From the NCBI RefSeq assembly GCF_000027005.1, contig NC_012966.1:806001-870000 (forward strand): a stretch of 64,000 nt of DNA, given 5' to 3'. The position numbers were made by a program, and so were the translations under genes. The notes beneath the pieces were generated by a model that was not told the origin of the DNA, did not search any database, and saw nothing but the letters and a program-made list of their open reading frames with translations. The first letter of the stretch is position 1; every line of letters starts with the position of its first letter. Of the stretch, positions 20,624 to 30,278 are shown piece after piece. This stretch comes from Komagataella phaffii GS115 (lineage: Eukaryota; Ascomycota; Pichiomycetes; Pichiales; Pichiaceae).

Positions 20624-22577
20624 CTACTTGGCACCATGGCTGTTCCTCAGAATATTTCTCCGGAACCTGAGTTCTTTGGATCCCTTACCCATTCTTTTAT
20701 GAAAGGTTACGTATGGTGCGGCAATAATTTTTCCATTCCTTCTAGCAACATCTGTCTGGTCACATATCAGCTTGGGTGCTATTTCTCCTATAGGTATTTC
20801 GGTTCTTCCTCTTATCAAGATCAACGTTTGGTCCGATGACCGGGCAGGGGTCGAATTTTTGGGCATATAGACATTGAATACCTTCCGAACAAGGTCAACG
20901 GAGTGAATGAGGGCATGACCAAAGAAATGACAGCCCTCCAAATCGTAAAGATCATCAAATGCTGTTGAGAAAACAGAATCAGAGACATAATTAGGTAAAC
21001 CTTTAGTAATGGATACGTTTCCTGAGGAGAAAAGATCTTCCACTTTCGTTGCTGGGACTGAGTACACGGCTACGACGCAGCCGTCCAATGCTCCAGGGAT
21101 ATCATCATGATGCAATTCATAGGCATCTAGAATTGTAACAAAACTGATGGCCACACCGTCAATTAGAGCATTATCAGAAAAGGAAACTCGGTACGGAGCT
21201 TTATGCAATAGGGGTGTAAAATTATATCTTGGTAGTGGGGAAATTTGGTGGAAGTATTGAAGAATTCGTAAACTTCTCAAATGGGAGGGTAAAGATTTGG
21301 CAGTATTATAGTTATGGACGCCAGTTATCTTTAAAAACAATTCTGTTCGCAAACTGTTCATCAGCTCATTCTCTTCGTCTGAATCAGGGTATGTTAAGAA
21401 GATTACCTGAGTGGGTTTGATAAAGCTACACATGTCTTTTAGTAACTCAATCCCAAACCCTTTTATCCAGCCAGGTGTATTTATTAATAATGGTAAGTTC
21501 TTCTTGTGTAAGTGACACCAATAGTAGTTTGTTAATGCTTTCATAGCTGAGATGTATCTTGTGGGTTGCCTACTGGGAGATGAAAATCCCGTATAATGCT
21601 CAACTAAAAGCTTACACTGGTGCATGTTCATACCAAAGATAGGAGAGTCAACCTCTGACAAACTTATGCAATCTTGGGAAGAGAACTCTGGTTGTCCAGG
21701 GTCAATGTCCATCACGTTCACTGTGGTTGATTGTAGTAACTGATTGATTAAATTTGTCACGAAAGTTGATTTCCCGCTGTTTTTGGTTCCAATAACCAAG
21801 ATTCTAGATCCTTTTGTCACTGTGTTCATAGCCAATTTCCACTGGTCAGATATAAGTGTTCCCGATGTACGAGATTTTTGGGGTGGTAAGATGGGAGTGA
21901 ATGTGTGCCCATAGAATTTTGCCTCGTATGGAGACAGTGACTTCTTGGAATCCGAAGAAACGAAGGAGAAGATATTTCTTAGTGGTGGTAGCAATTCTCC
22001 CACATTTTGGAGACCTGTTGAGTAATCCCTTACTAATATCACTGATTGAAAGCTCTGTGAGAGCACACTTGAGGCATCATCTGAATGGACAGATTTTATT
22101 ACTGGGAGAGCCTTAAACATTGGAGCAACAACATTTACTGGATTAGATCCTGAATTCATTGAAATCCCGTTCACTATTACAGCTCCTTTTTGCACAGATA
22201 GTTCGTATTGACCTCCAAGCAAAAGATACTCCTCTTCTTTCAAGGAGAATCGCACATAAGTCTCGCCAAACACAACATTTTCTTCAGTAACTGTGAAGTT
22301 GGAAGTATCCAAAGGTTCAAGAGCAGATGTCTCCAAAAATTCTTGTATCTGAAACTGATTCAACGTATCGGATTCCTCGGACAAGCCGTTGGTAATCTCT
22401 TCCTCTCTGGGGTCTGCTGAATCATTCAACTCTAAATCTGGAGTATCGTCCCGAGATGTGGGTGTAGGGTGATTCAGAGCTGCAAACGCACTCGCTTAAA
22501 ATGTTAGTACACGCTCTGTTCCAAGGAGCAGGTATTCTGCTCCACTGCTGAGTGACACACATACATTTGCTACCCAT
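20624..22577 (-). CDS. GRC3: GRC3, polynucleotide 5'-kinase, one intron
   Basis: Grc3 phosphorylates the 5' end of the 26S pre-rRNA made by Las1 cleavage of ITS2, and works as a Las1-Grc3 complex. The large exon (22479-20624) has no usable ATG near its 5' end. Exon 1 is 13 bases at 22565-22577 (ATG GGT AGC AAA T). The intron is 22480-22564 (85 nt), with donor GTATGT, branch TACTAAC and acceptor TTGCAG. Splicing gives MGSKSLNHPTPTSRDD in frame, 622 residues in all. The kinase P-loop is GTKNSGKSTF. Later motifs are DIDPGQPEFS and LPLLINTPGWIKGFG, both typical of the Clp1/Grc3 fold. A 7-bp hairpin lies in the intron. Confidence 0.92.
22525..22543. repeat. Inverted repeat inside the GRC3 intron
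   Basis: GGAGCAG (22525-22531) and CTGCTCC (22537-22543) pair across a 5-nt loop within the 85-nt intron, between donor and branch site. Confidence 0.7.
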
Positions 22578-22786
22578 TTGAAGCCCCCTAATCTTTCAAA
22601 TATCTTTCAATATTGATAGTCTAAAGATTCAGATAGAGATCACGTGCCTCATACTTTCTCCCACACAACTCTGGAGTAGTGCACGACTTAGTAGGGCCAA
22701 TCAGATGGTCGAGATGTCATGTCAGACCATTGAACTACAGACCAAGCCTGAAAAATCAAGCTTACAACCTCAAGAATACACATACA
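22578..22786. promoter_or_regulatory. Divergent GRC3/COX12 promoter with CACGTG
   Basis: This is a 209-bp spacer. ATCACGTGC, with CACGTG at 22641-22646, is the reverse complement of the GCACGTGAT seen upstream of RPP1 and in the RPL13/RPS16 promoter. Confidence 0.5.
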
Positions 22787-23029
22787 ATGTCTGAAAACAT
22801 CGAGTTAAAAACCGTGGGCTTTGATGCTCGTTTCCCTCAACAGAACCAAACCAAGCACTGTTACCAATCATACCTTGACTACCACAAGTGCATTACAGTT
22901 AAGGGTGAAGACTTTGCGCCATGTAAGGTCTTCTGGAAGACATACAACTCTCTGTGCCCAAGTGCATGGGTTGAAGAATGGGATGAGCAAAGAGAAAAAG
23001 GAATTTTCCCAGGAAACTTGAAAGTTTAA
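22787..23029 (+). CDS. COX12: Cytochrome c oxidase subunit VIb
   Basis: The 80-residue protein reads VGFDARFPQQNQTKHCYQSYLDYHKC, then EDFAPCKVFWKTYNSLCPSAWVEEWDEQREKG. This is a near-exact match in layout to S. cerevisiae Cox12 (83 residues). Its Cys residues form the Cx9C and Cx10C pairs of a CHCH fold, oxidised in the intermembrane space by Mia40. It sits on the outer face of complex IV. The open frame extends 36 codons upstream, but the ATG at 22787 gives the family N-terminus. Confidence 0.96.
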   Translation: MSENIELKTVGFDARFPQQNQTKHCYQSYLDYHKCITVKGEDFAPCKVFWKTYNSLCPSAWVEEWDEQREKGIFPGNLKV

Positions 23030-23204
23030 TCCACAGAAACCTTTCAGACAGGATAAACCAGACCATGTACCATGTTTACTTATTTATTTAGACTGGTGAT
23101 TAAGCACTTAAATTATACTAAATTATACTAAATTAACTTATATTATTGTATGGTTACATTGCTGTGTTGCAAGAGTTTGTTTTCAGAGAAGAGAGCGTCA
23201 ATGG

Positions 23205-23819
23205 TTATTTGCTCTTTTGGAAGCTCCACCCGTTCATTATTAGGCCCTGGTCTTGTGATATGGAGGCTCCTGAGCGGGCAAACCTTAGATATACCGTTAA
23301 AATTGGAACACTGATCGGTTTCTCAACTTCTAGAAGTTCTTTGTCTTGTTTCGTTAGGGGATTGTTCATTATTTCTGATCTTCTTGATGCATCATCGTCA
23401 ACCGATTTGTACTCTGTGGAGGGAGCTCGGCTGGGTTTGAGAACCCTGAGATAATCTAGTTTGTTGTATTGGTGATATTCAACGAATTCTAGCGTAACAT
23501 TGCTGTCTCCAATAATGGTATCTGAATTGTTTTCATTTTGCAATGCTTTTTGTTTGATTATTTCTAGGATGGTGAACATTTTTTGGATATTTTCATTCTG
23601 GGCTGTGAGAACAATGGAGTCGTCACCTCCTATTAGTATCTGTAGTAGCCTGTCTAAGGTTTTCTTGACGTTAGCATTTTTTTTGATTATCAAACAATTA
23701 GTATCTGGGACCCTTAGCTTTTGGGGTAAACTTTGACTCATTTGCTCAATTGATGATATTTCAAACTTCGAAGAGTCGTCCATTTTTTGTCTTTTCTTTG
23801 AGGATTCATATCGGGACAT
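23205..23819 (-). CDS. POP6: POP6-like RNase P/MRP subunit
   Basis: The 204-residue product has CLIIKKNANVKKTLDRLLQIL, then ENIQKMFTILEIIKQKAL, then YHQYNKLDYLRVL and VPILTVYLR. These correspond in order to S. cerevisiae Pop6 segments (IQKMLSILEIFKK, YQWNKLTSF, VPILVTLV). Pop6 has an Alba-like fold and binds the P3 domain of RNase P and MRP RNA with Pop7. The protein here is longer than the S. cerevisiae one (158), with extra basic N-terminal sequence (SRYESSKKRQK) and an insert before the last strand. The frame opens from a GTG; the first ATG is at 23819, and a second at residue 13 is also possible. Confidence 0.72.
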   Translation of the reverse strand: MSRYESSKKRQKMDDSSKFEISSIEQMSQSLPQKLRVPDTNCLIIKKNANVKKTLDRLLQILIGGDDSIVLTAQNENIQKMFTILEIIKQKALQNENNSDTIIGDSNVTLEFVEYHQYNKLDYLRVLKPSRAPSTEYKSVDDDASRRSEIMNNPLTKQDKELLEVEKPISVPILTVYLRFARSGASISQDQGLIMNGWSFQKSK

Positions 23820-24036
23820 CTCTAAGTCCTTTGAAACCAAAGGAGAACAGACGTATTTAATTAAGGAGGAGAGGTTGTGAAAGTCGATGTATACCACGCA
23901 ATTTTTTTTTTTGAACGATAACGTTCGCTGGGAGGTGCATTCGAATAAAAGCTTAGTAGGACTAATTTCCTCAACCCAAAAAGGACACGCGTAACATCAA
24001 ATCTAGCTTGATAAAGAGATTGACTACTTGGTTCCC

Positions 24037-25374
24037 TCATTTACTCCTCTCCTTATTACTTGACCTCTGCATTTTCCTCAATGACTTCAGCTCTTTCCAC
24101 TTGACCAAAATAATTGATCGAGCGACCAACTCGTTAGGTTCACAGCCAAGTTCGGATTGAATGAATTTTGGATCAAGTAGCTCCTCATTCTTTGTAACCC
24201 CGTATAGTTTTAAAACCCCTGCCAGTTTTCTCCATTTTTCAAGACCCCAGGTGTCCAATTGTTTCGCTCTAGTTGATTCGTCAAGAGATTCCAAGTTTTG
24301 CTTATTCAACGCCCTCTCGTCATCCAAGCCACTTAACAACTCTCCCTCACCATTCTGGTTGTTGGATGAGCTATCAAACTCCAACATTCTACTATTCATG
24401 CTCACATATGTATCATCAGTTGCCTTCTCGCTCAAAAACGTATTGTTTGGAATAACTCTACGGGATGGTCTTCCTAAGCGAGTCTTCTCCAACTTCTTGG
24501 AGTGAATGAAGCTCCGAGCCTTGGAGATTGTATCGGAGACATCGTATTCAGAAAATTGACCATTTAGATATTCCTTTTGCGTAGAATCAGAACCTCTGTT
24601 CGCTTTCACGGTATTCAATCCACTGTTGAGCGTGTTTGAGGAAGTTCTAGATCGTTTGGGTCTCTGTTGATTCTCACTTGACTCATCGACTCCTTCATAA
24701 TTAGACATACTCTGAAAAGTCCTAACTCTTGCTCTCAAGGGAGTGTGTAGTATGAAATCGTTTTGTGGCGGACTTTCGGCACTCAAACTTTGTGTTTTAG
24801 CAGTAACTTCAGGCGTCTTCTTAGGTCGAACAATTCCGTCGAAACTTGTTAGTTTTGTAGCTCTAACCGGTGTTTCATTGTTGAATTCTTTGGCAGTTTT
24901 ATCCATTGTTGGATATTCCTCATATTCGAAGTCTGTGTCTCGGCTGCTGATATCATCATCGATGCTGATCAGATCAGTTAATGGAGGAGGACTTCTCTTG
25001 GGTTCGTCCACAGGAATTGAATGGGCATCTTTCGATTCTTTCGGCGGACTCTTTTCTGGCGTATCTTGTTTTGCAGGTTGAGGTAGTGGTGGTTCTCTCT
25101 GAGGCAGTTTAATAGGGCTCAGATTGTTGCGCATAGGGTCATCCCTAACTTCTGGGGGAAGATTTTGTTGAAAGGCAGCAGGGCGCCTTTTGAGACCCTT
25201 GTGCTTAGGTGTTTTATTCAACAACATTATTGGATCATTGAAATCACCCTGAATGCTACTTGTTACCTTGAACGGTGATATCTCAAACTTGGGGTTCTTG
25301 GTTTCACCATTGGTTTCCGTGTCTTTTTCCTGATCTTTCTTCAGGATATCAAGTTCAGGCTGGGGATAAAGCAT
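24037..25374 (-). CDS. Unrecognised protein, mostly disordered with a C-terminal helical domain
   Basis: I do not recognise this gene. From the ATG at 25374 it encodes 445 residues. The first 340 or so are polar and rich in Pro, Ser, Glu and Lys, with several S/T-P sites (TPEKSPP, RSPPPL, ETPVRATK, HTPLRAR) that suit proline-directed kinases such as Cdk1. It has KRRPAAF and QRPKRSRTSS, possible nuclear signals. The last 85 residues look folded and helical (DTWGLEKWRKLAGVLKLYG, LVARSIILVKWKELKSLRK). The open frame continues upstream of the ATG for 27 codons to 25459, just after an in-frame TAA, and the extra sequence (YLAAVLNTHLNIVKAM) looks coding-like. A missed upstream exon is therefore possible. 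A chromatin, spindle or nuclear envelope factor would fit, but that is a guess. Confidence 0.7.
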   Translation of the reverse strand: MLYPQPELDILKKDQEKDTETNGETKNPKFEISPFKVTSSIQGDFNDPIMLLNKTPKHKGLKRRPAAFQQNLPPEVRDDPMRNNLSPIKLPQREPPLPQPAKQDTPEKSPPKESKDAHSIPVDEPKRSPPPLTDLISIDDDISSRDTDFEYEEYPTMDKTAKEFNNETPVRATKLTSFDGIVRPKKTPEVTAKTQSLSAESPPQNDFILHTPLRARVRTFQSMSNYEGVDESSENQQRPKRSRTSSNTLNSGLNTVKANRGSDSTQKEYLNGQFSEYDVSDTISKARSFIHSKKLEKTRLGRPSRRVIPNNTFLSEKATDDTYVSMNSRMLEFDSSSNNQNGEGELLSGLDDERALNKQNLESLDESTRAKQLDTWGLEKWRKLAGVLKLYGVTKNEELLDPKFIQSELGCEPNELVARSIILVKWKELKSLRKMQRSSNKERSK

Positions 25375-25482
25375 GGCTTTTACAATATTCAAATGGGTAT
25401 TAAGAACAGCAGCCAAATATCGATTTAACCTCAGTTGTGATACGAACTGTGATTGTTAATTACTGGATTTGTAGTGATCTGT

Positions 25483-25596
25483 GATGTTGCAAGCACGTCT
25501 GAAGCTTATGTAAACCAAGTTACTACAAGATCACCACAGCAAAGGTCGCGTCCTTCTAAAGGTATCACGATGTCGGATGTTGCAAGTACGTCAGAA
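25483..25596 (+). repeat. Direct repeat, two 21-bp copies 93 bp apart
   Basis: Copies lie at 25483-25503 and 25576-25596 and differ at two of 21 positions. Both differences are synonymous in one plus-strand frame that reads DVASTSE in each copy. The region lies between the unknown gene and the NOG2 3' end. Confidence 0.7.
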
Positions 25597-25652
25597 AGAA
25601 AAATATTCAAGATTCCCTTCCACATTAAACTAATATACATATGGCCATCAAA

Positions 25653-27604
25653 CTAATCTAATTTTACTTCAGTATCTTCGAGATCCTTTTCGTCTTCCCT
25701 TAAACGCAACTGTTCGGTAGTCTCAGCATTTTTGGCGGCTTCACGTTCCTCACGGGCTCTCTTATGATGGGCTTTCTTATCTTCACCTTCTCTGGTTTCA
25801 GTATCTTCGGGCGGTGGCACGAACCATGGAATCTTACCCCTGTTGAAATCGTTGAGCACTTGCTTGGCAATACTGGTTTCGTCAGGCTCGCCTCCTTTGA
25901 GAAGTCTTCCGTATTTTCTGGCTAGAATCTCAAGGAAATCGGTAGTATCCTCCCATCCACTGATCTCATATGTCCTCTCTATATGTTGTCTTTTACAACG
26001 CTTCAGAACACTAGGAATAAACTGTTCAGGATTAGAAACGTTCTCTACTCTTACAACACCTCGTAGAAGAATGTCTGTCTCAGTATCTTTGGTTGATGGT
26101 GGCACAATACCAGGACAATCAATCAGGAAAATACGTTTCATCAAGGTGATATACTGCCACACCTTGGTCTCTCCGGGAATGGGAGCCACCTGGCAGACCT
26201 TCTTACGACGCAATGTGTTAATGATACTAGATTTCCCTGTGTTTGGGTACCCAATGAAACCGACAGAGATCTGTTTACGATCTTGATGCAATACTGAAAA
26301 CTGTCTCAAAAGTTGAATCAGAGATCCTTTTCCAAATGAGTTTGTAATTGAAGCATGGAATGCCAAGGTTGGGTGAAATTTGGACAAATGCTTAACCCAT
26401 GCAGCCTAAAAATGTTAATAACCGAACCAATTATGAAAACAACTACGAGTAAAGGGGAAAAAGAAAAAAAAAAATAGATCCATCGTGGTTTGAGGCAACA
26501 AAGAATGTCAAACACTTTACTACGAGCACCTCCATTAGAAGCCTTTCGACGGAGGGCTCAACTCATAAGTGAATGAATATCATAAGAGGAAAAAACATCC
26601 TCCCGCTGACAAGTTCCAAGACGGAAAGACAGCACTGATATACATTTATCTTCCAATCCTGTAACAGATTAACTCAATCGTAAACGTTTACAACGTAATA
26701 AGAAAATCCTGACTAGAGCATTGGTGTTTGAATATCTCCATTTCTTGAATGAATCACTCAGCTTTTCACTTCTCCCTTTTACTTTTCGTATACTTACTGC
26801 TACCCATGTAGGTACTAAATCACACTTGTTCAAAACAAAAATCAGATGCTTATGGGCACACTCTTTCTTAATATACTTTTCAATTACTTCACAACGTGTT
26901 CCGAGTGGGTCTCTAGCATCCAATACTTGGATGACGACATCAGAAGAGTCAATAACTTTATAAAGTTCATTCCAGATTCTTTTAGATTGTCCCTTGCTGA
27001 AAATGGCTTCCTTGGCTTCTGTTGAAACACCATCTTCTTCGTCATTCTCTCCCATAAGACCAAGAGTAGAATTCAATTCCAGTTGCTCTTGGTATTTAAC
27101 ATGATCGCCATCAGTTATGGCTGCCAATTCCTCCAAAGAAGAAGCGGCAACGTTAGCTTTCTTTCTTTGAGCTTTTGGACCAAAAGTCTTTTCATACGAT
27201 TCAGTCTCCAGAATATTAGGTCTAGCAGCCTTGGTGTCATCCTTTTCTTCCAACAAGGACATTGGTAATTTATTTCTCTTCAAAAGTACTTGGTAAGAAT
27301 CATGTTGCTTCTCTCCCAAAGCATCTCTGAAATGTGTCAATGCGTCTTGGGAAATAACTCTTGTGTTTCCAAACCAACGTCTATTTGGATCTACCCTAGC
27401 AGTAGGGACCTTAGTGTCTTGCAAGTAAGCTGCCTTGATAATATCACCTTTGGCATTACGAACGGCCCGGCCCTGTTTATACATGTTCAGATGTTTCACC
27501 TTCTTGGCATCTCGATAGAAATTCTCACCCTTGACACGAAGATTACCATCTCTAAGGTCATTCTCCTTAACTCTTCTCTGCTTCTCTTTTTTAGCTGTAC
27601 CCAT
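25653..27604 (-). CDS. NOG2: NOG2, GTPase for 60S biogenesis, one large intron
   Basis: Nog2 (Nug2) is a circularly permuted GTPase that marks pre-60S particles before export. Exon 1 is 27604-26798, from [11 protein letters not shown] to LVPTWVA. The intron is 26406-26797 (392 nt), with donor GTAAGT, a TATTAAC branch site and acceptor TTTTTAG. Exon 2 is 26405-25653, starting [19 protein letters not shown]. The junction restores [13 protein letters not shown], identical to the yeast protein, and the total is 519 residues. The permuted G motifs are NKCD (G4) before [14 protein letters not shown] (G1) and DCPG (G3). S. cerevisiae NOG2 also has an intron, which hosts snoRNA snR191; a matching RNA is called here. 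The acidic-basic C-terminus is typical. Confidence 0.96.
26503..26735 (-). ncRNA. snR191: Intron-encoded H/ACA snoRNA, predicted snR191 orthologue
   Basis: The RNA lies inside the NOG2 intron on the coding strand. Hairpin 1 has a lower stem CCAAT/ATTGG, pocket arms AGTCA (26714-26710) and GTTAC (26665-26661), and an upper stem GGATT/AATCT. H box AGATAA is at 26651-26646, exactly 14 nt from the pocket. Hairpin 2 has a lower stem CACTT/AAGTG, pocket arms GAGT (26564-26561) and TAGT (26522-26519), and a strong upper stem TGAGC-CCTCC/GGAGG-T-GCTCG. ACA is at 26508-26506, again 14 nt from the pocket, with three bases after it. The arms of hairpin 1 pair with GUAAC and UGACU around the first U of UAU in helix 69 of 25S rRNA (yeast U2258), recalled from memory. 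Hairpin 2 pairs more weakly around the next U (2260). The 5' end is approximate. Confidence 0.78.
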
Positions 27605-27791
27605 AGTTGAGGAAGATTTGTTAGGGAGGAAAAAATTTAAACTCGATAAAAAAAAAATAAAAAAGGAAAAACTTATCAATAAGGTTACCCTGACTGGGGC
27701 TATAAATCATGCATATCTATCTGACTGGAGATCATTTCTCCTCTTGTTCTTCTAGTTTACTTTAGACAACTATTTTCAGGCACTAGTAGCA

Positions 27792-28403
27792 ATGTCTTGT
27801 GAACACGAACATCATCAGCATGAGGCGCCGCCAATTGAAACTTCATCCGCCCAAAGTTTGAATACCCAGATCGATTTCACCAAGCTTACGGCTCTAAATT
27901 GCACTACCCCTAACTCCAAACTATATGAGATTTTTATCCATGAAGGAGAGGAATCCAAGATCACACTTTCCAGTGACTGTGATAACCAACTTATATTGAA
28001 TATCCCTTTCGTTTCTTCCGTTAAACTATATTCCTTGATATTGAAAACTTCACCCGATAACGATCATTGTCCAAAAAAAATCTCTCTGTTCAAGAATGCG
28101 GATGTCGATTTTGAAACCACGGCGCCGAAAAATACACATCATTTTGAACAGCCTCTAGTTGGAGAGTTTGTTGAACATCACTTGCCTCGTCGCTTGTTTA
28201 CAAATGTTCATAAATTGACTATTTTCTTCGAAGGAAACTGGAGCAACGATGAGTTCGAAAGTTTGGAGATATTAGGAATAGAATTACGAGGTGAATGGGC
28301 TCCGTTAACTAAAGATCCGATTATCACGTTATATGAAGCAGCTGCCAATCCTGCAGATCATAAATCTTTAGCACAGGAGACCCAAGATAGCGCCACTTGC
28401 TAG
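27792..28403 (+). CDS. PITH-domain protein
   Basis: The 203-residue product opens with a His-rich stretch (CEHEHHQHEA). It then carries a PITH (DUF1000) domain over residues about 25-180, with IDFTKLTALNC, LILNIPFVSSVKLYSLILKT, CPKKISLFKNADVDF, FVEHHLPRRLFTNVHKLTIFFEGN and LEILGIELRGEW. The domain is the C-terminal, proteasome-interacting module of thioredoxin-like TXNL1, and also occurs alone in PITHD1, which this resembles because no thioredoxin domain is present. It is divergent from NOG2 (187 bp). The PITH call is confident; the cellular role is not known to me. Confidence 0.85.
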   Translation: MSCEHEHHQHEAPPIETSSAQSLNTQIDFTKLTALNCTTPNSKLYEIFIHEGEESKITLSSDCDNQLILNIPFVSSVKLYSLILKTSPDNDHCPKKISLFKNADVDFETTAPKNTHHFEQPLVGEFVEHHLPRRLFTNVHKLTIFFEGNWSNDEFESLEILGIELRGEWAPLTKDPIITLYEAAANPADHKSLAQETQDSATC

Positions 28404-28486
28404 GTAACTTATACAGCTACCCATTGCATACTAATACTTACTGTTATTCCGTTGACTTTTATTGTTTCTACTTTTAAACGTGAAGT

Positions 28487-29389
28487 TCATGCAGATCCAA
28501 ATTCATTCACTACGTTGGCAAGCTCATTCTCTGAACTAAGCCCACCAGATTCTAAGTTTTCAGAGCAATGGACAACAGGTGTATACATTCCGTAACCTTG
28601 CTCTGGGCTGCTGGTAGCCACCGATATTTTGTCCTCAATATCAAATTGACATAGTGGACATTTAGATTCTTCATGCTGTGTTATCCATTCCGAAATACAT
28701 TTGGTATGGTAGTAGTGACTACATGGAAGTGTTTGCACAAGATCGTCACATTGAAATTCTTCGATGCACACTGGACAACGATCCTCATTGGAAGATATTT
28801 GATTAATTCTGTCGACAATTGTTGGGTGAACCATGCTGATGTTGACTGGCTGTTTACCTAGGAATTGTTGCTTGACTCCAGAATTTTGAGCGTACAAATT
28901 ATACAACGTAGATGGAGTTGGATAAATTGTCGTGACCACAGATTGGTTATCATTATTGTCTTTATTGATGGTGGAGTACTTTAGTTCAGCTGTTTTCAAG
29001 AATAGAGATCCTGGGATATGCGACGAAATGTACTCAGGCTTACAGTTTGCTCCGTTGTGGGAGCCGGTCAATCCTTCGATATCGTGTTCGTGTTTCTGTT
29101 TTGAGGCTTCACGCATGCTTGATTGCTTAAAAAGGTTTTTACTCCAAGTTTTAAAGAAGTGTGTAGTCTTTTGCTTAAATTCTCCCTCAAAGGCGAAGAA
29201 GTTAATCAGCATACTCATCAACCACACTAAACTTGCCAAATATAGGCTAAAAATGCACCAGTTTACAACATTGCACATATAAAGAATTTTGAGCGGTTGT
29301 GGGTTCATATAATTTGAATAAGCAGCTTGGTTGAAAGACATATTGATGATAATAGCAGAGTTGATAGAGTCCTCTGTGACATGCGGCAT
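28487..29389 (-). CDS. Membrane-anchored RING-H2 protein, probable E3 ligase
   Basis: From the first in-frame ATG (29389) the product is 300 residues. A second ATG at 29341 (MSFNQAAYSNYMN) would give 284 and has a better context. One long hydrophobic stretch near residues 37-65 (NVVNWCIFSLYLASLVWLMSM) makes one or two membrane helices. The C-terminal half has a C3H2C3 RING: CPVCIEEFQCDDLVQTLPCSHYYHTKCISEW, then CPLC. RING-H2 domains with a TM anchor usually recruit an E2 at a membrane. I do not recognise the family. The frame extends to a TTG inside the divergent neighbour, which I ignore. Confidence 0.8.
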   Translation of the reverse strand: MPHVTEDSINSAIIINMSFNQAAYSNYMNPQPLKILYMCNVVNWCIFSLYLASLVWLMSMLINFFAFEGEFKQKTTHFFKTWSKNLFKQSSMREASKQKHEHDIEGLTGSHNGANCKPEYISSHIPGSLFLKTAELKYSTINKDNNDNQSVVTTIYPTPSTLYNLYAQNSGVKQQFLGKQPVNISMVHPTIVDRINQISSNEDRCPVCIEEFQCDDLVQTLPCSHYYHTKCISEWITQHEESKCPLCQFDIEDKISVATSSPEQGYGMYTPVVHCSENLESGGLSSENELANVVNEFGSA

Positions 29390-29555
29390 GAATTGAATAG
29401 GTGGAGGAAAATAGGCGATGCGTGTGCGGCTCGTGTCTAATTGTTTGCGCGGCTCGTGTTCGCTCTTTCTTACATGTAGGATTCTCGAGACGCGTAGCAC
29501 GTCTCCTACCAATCCTATCCAACACTTGGGCAAGTTCTCTAGACTCAAGGAGATA

Positions 29556-30278
29556 ATGGTTTCATCAAATGGCGTGTCAGCGACGCCAATGGATTCTGAC
29601 ACGGATGCTCTTGTAAACGGGCAAGTTCTTAGTGATTCCAGTGTGTACGGGCCAACCTACATGGACACTAGCCTTTTACGGTTGATTAAACAGATTGGAA
29701 CAGTGCTAGGGGACAATGATGAGGATACGATTGATCGTACGCTTTGCAATGGGACCACTAAACTGAAGAATGGTAGTAAGGTAAACTTCAAGCAAGAAAC
29801 CCCTTCAACTGAGTACAATGGTAACGCCAATGAAGTATGGCCTTCGAAGGTATCCGAGGAGATAACAACTGAGTTACTGCTTGAATTGGTGCAAGAATGT
29901 CGCCAAACAATTCTTCAGCTCAACTTGAACAAAAATTTGAATGAACTTCAAGCCAAGATGACAACGGAGCAGCTACACATGGAGAATCAAATTTTAAAGA
30001 AATCGCTTGAAACTTTTACGGAAAGCAATGGACGACTAAAGACGGAGATAAAGAATCTTCTGAATAAAAAAGAGAAGCTAGTGAATTATGTGCGCAAGCT
30101 CAAAACGGACAAAAAGCATCTTAAAGTTGAGCTTCTACGACAGAGCCAGCAAATGAATCAAATAGAGGAACACGTCAACGTATCTAGAGGGGATATGCTT
30201 AATACTCTTGGTATTTTGGCATCACATGTCTTGGAAGATGAGCAACGACGGGATTTAGATGAAACCATTGAAGTGTAG
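29556..30278 (+). CDS. Unrecognised coiled-coil protein
   Basis: From the ATG at 29556 the product is 240 residues; the frame is open for 46 more codons upstream with poor composition. Residues 1-110 are polar. Residues about 115-215 form a long coiled coil (LLLELVQECRQTILQLN, MENQILKKSLETF, IKNLLNKKEKLVNYVRKLKTDKKHLKVELL). The end is acidic (EDEQRRDLDETIEV). A structural subunit of a cytoskeletal, kinetochore or tethering complex is possible; I assign no name. It is divergent from the RING gene, with 166 bp between starts. The bases after its TAG stop encode DDDDK in frame before a second stop. Confidence 0.65.
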   Translation: MVSSNGVSATPMDSDTDALVNGQVLSDSSVYGPTYMDTSLLRLIKQIGTVLGDNDEDTIDRTLCNGTTKLKNGSKVNFKQETPSTEYNGNANEVWPSKVSEEITTELLLELVQECRQTILQLNLNKNLNELQAKMTTEQLHMENQILKKSLETFTESNGRLKTEIKNLLNKKEKLVNYVRKLKTDKKHLKVELLRQSQQMNQIEEHVNVSRGDMLNTLGILASHVLEDEQRRDLDETIEV

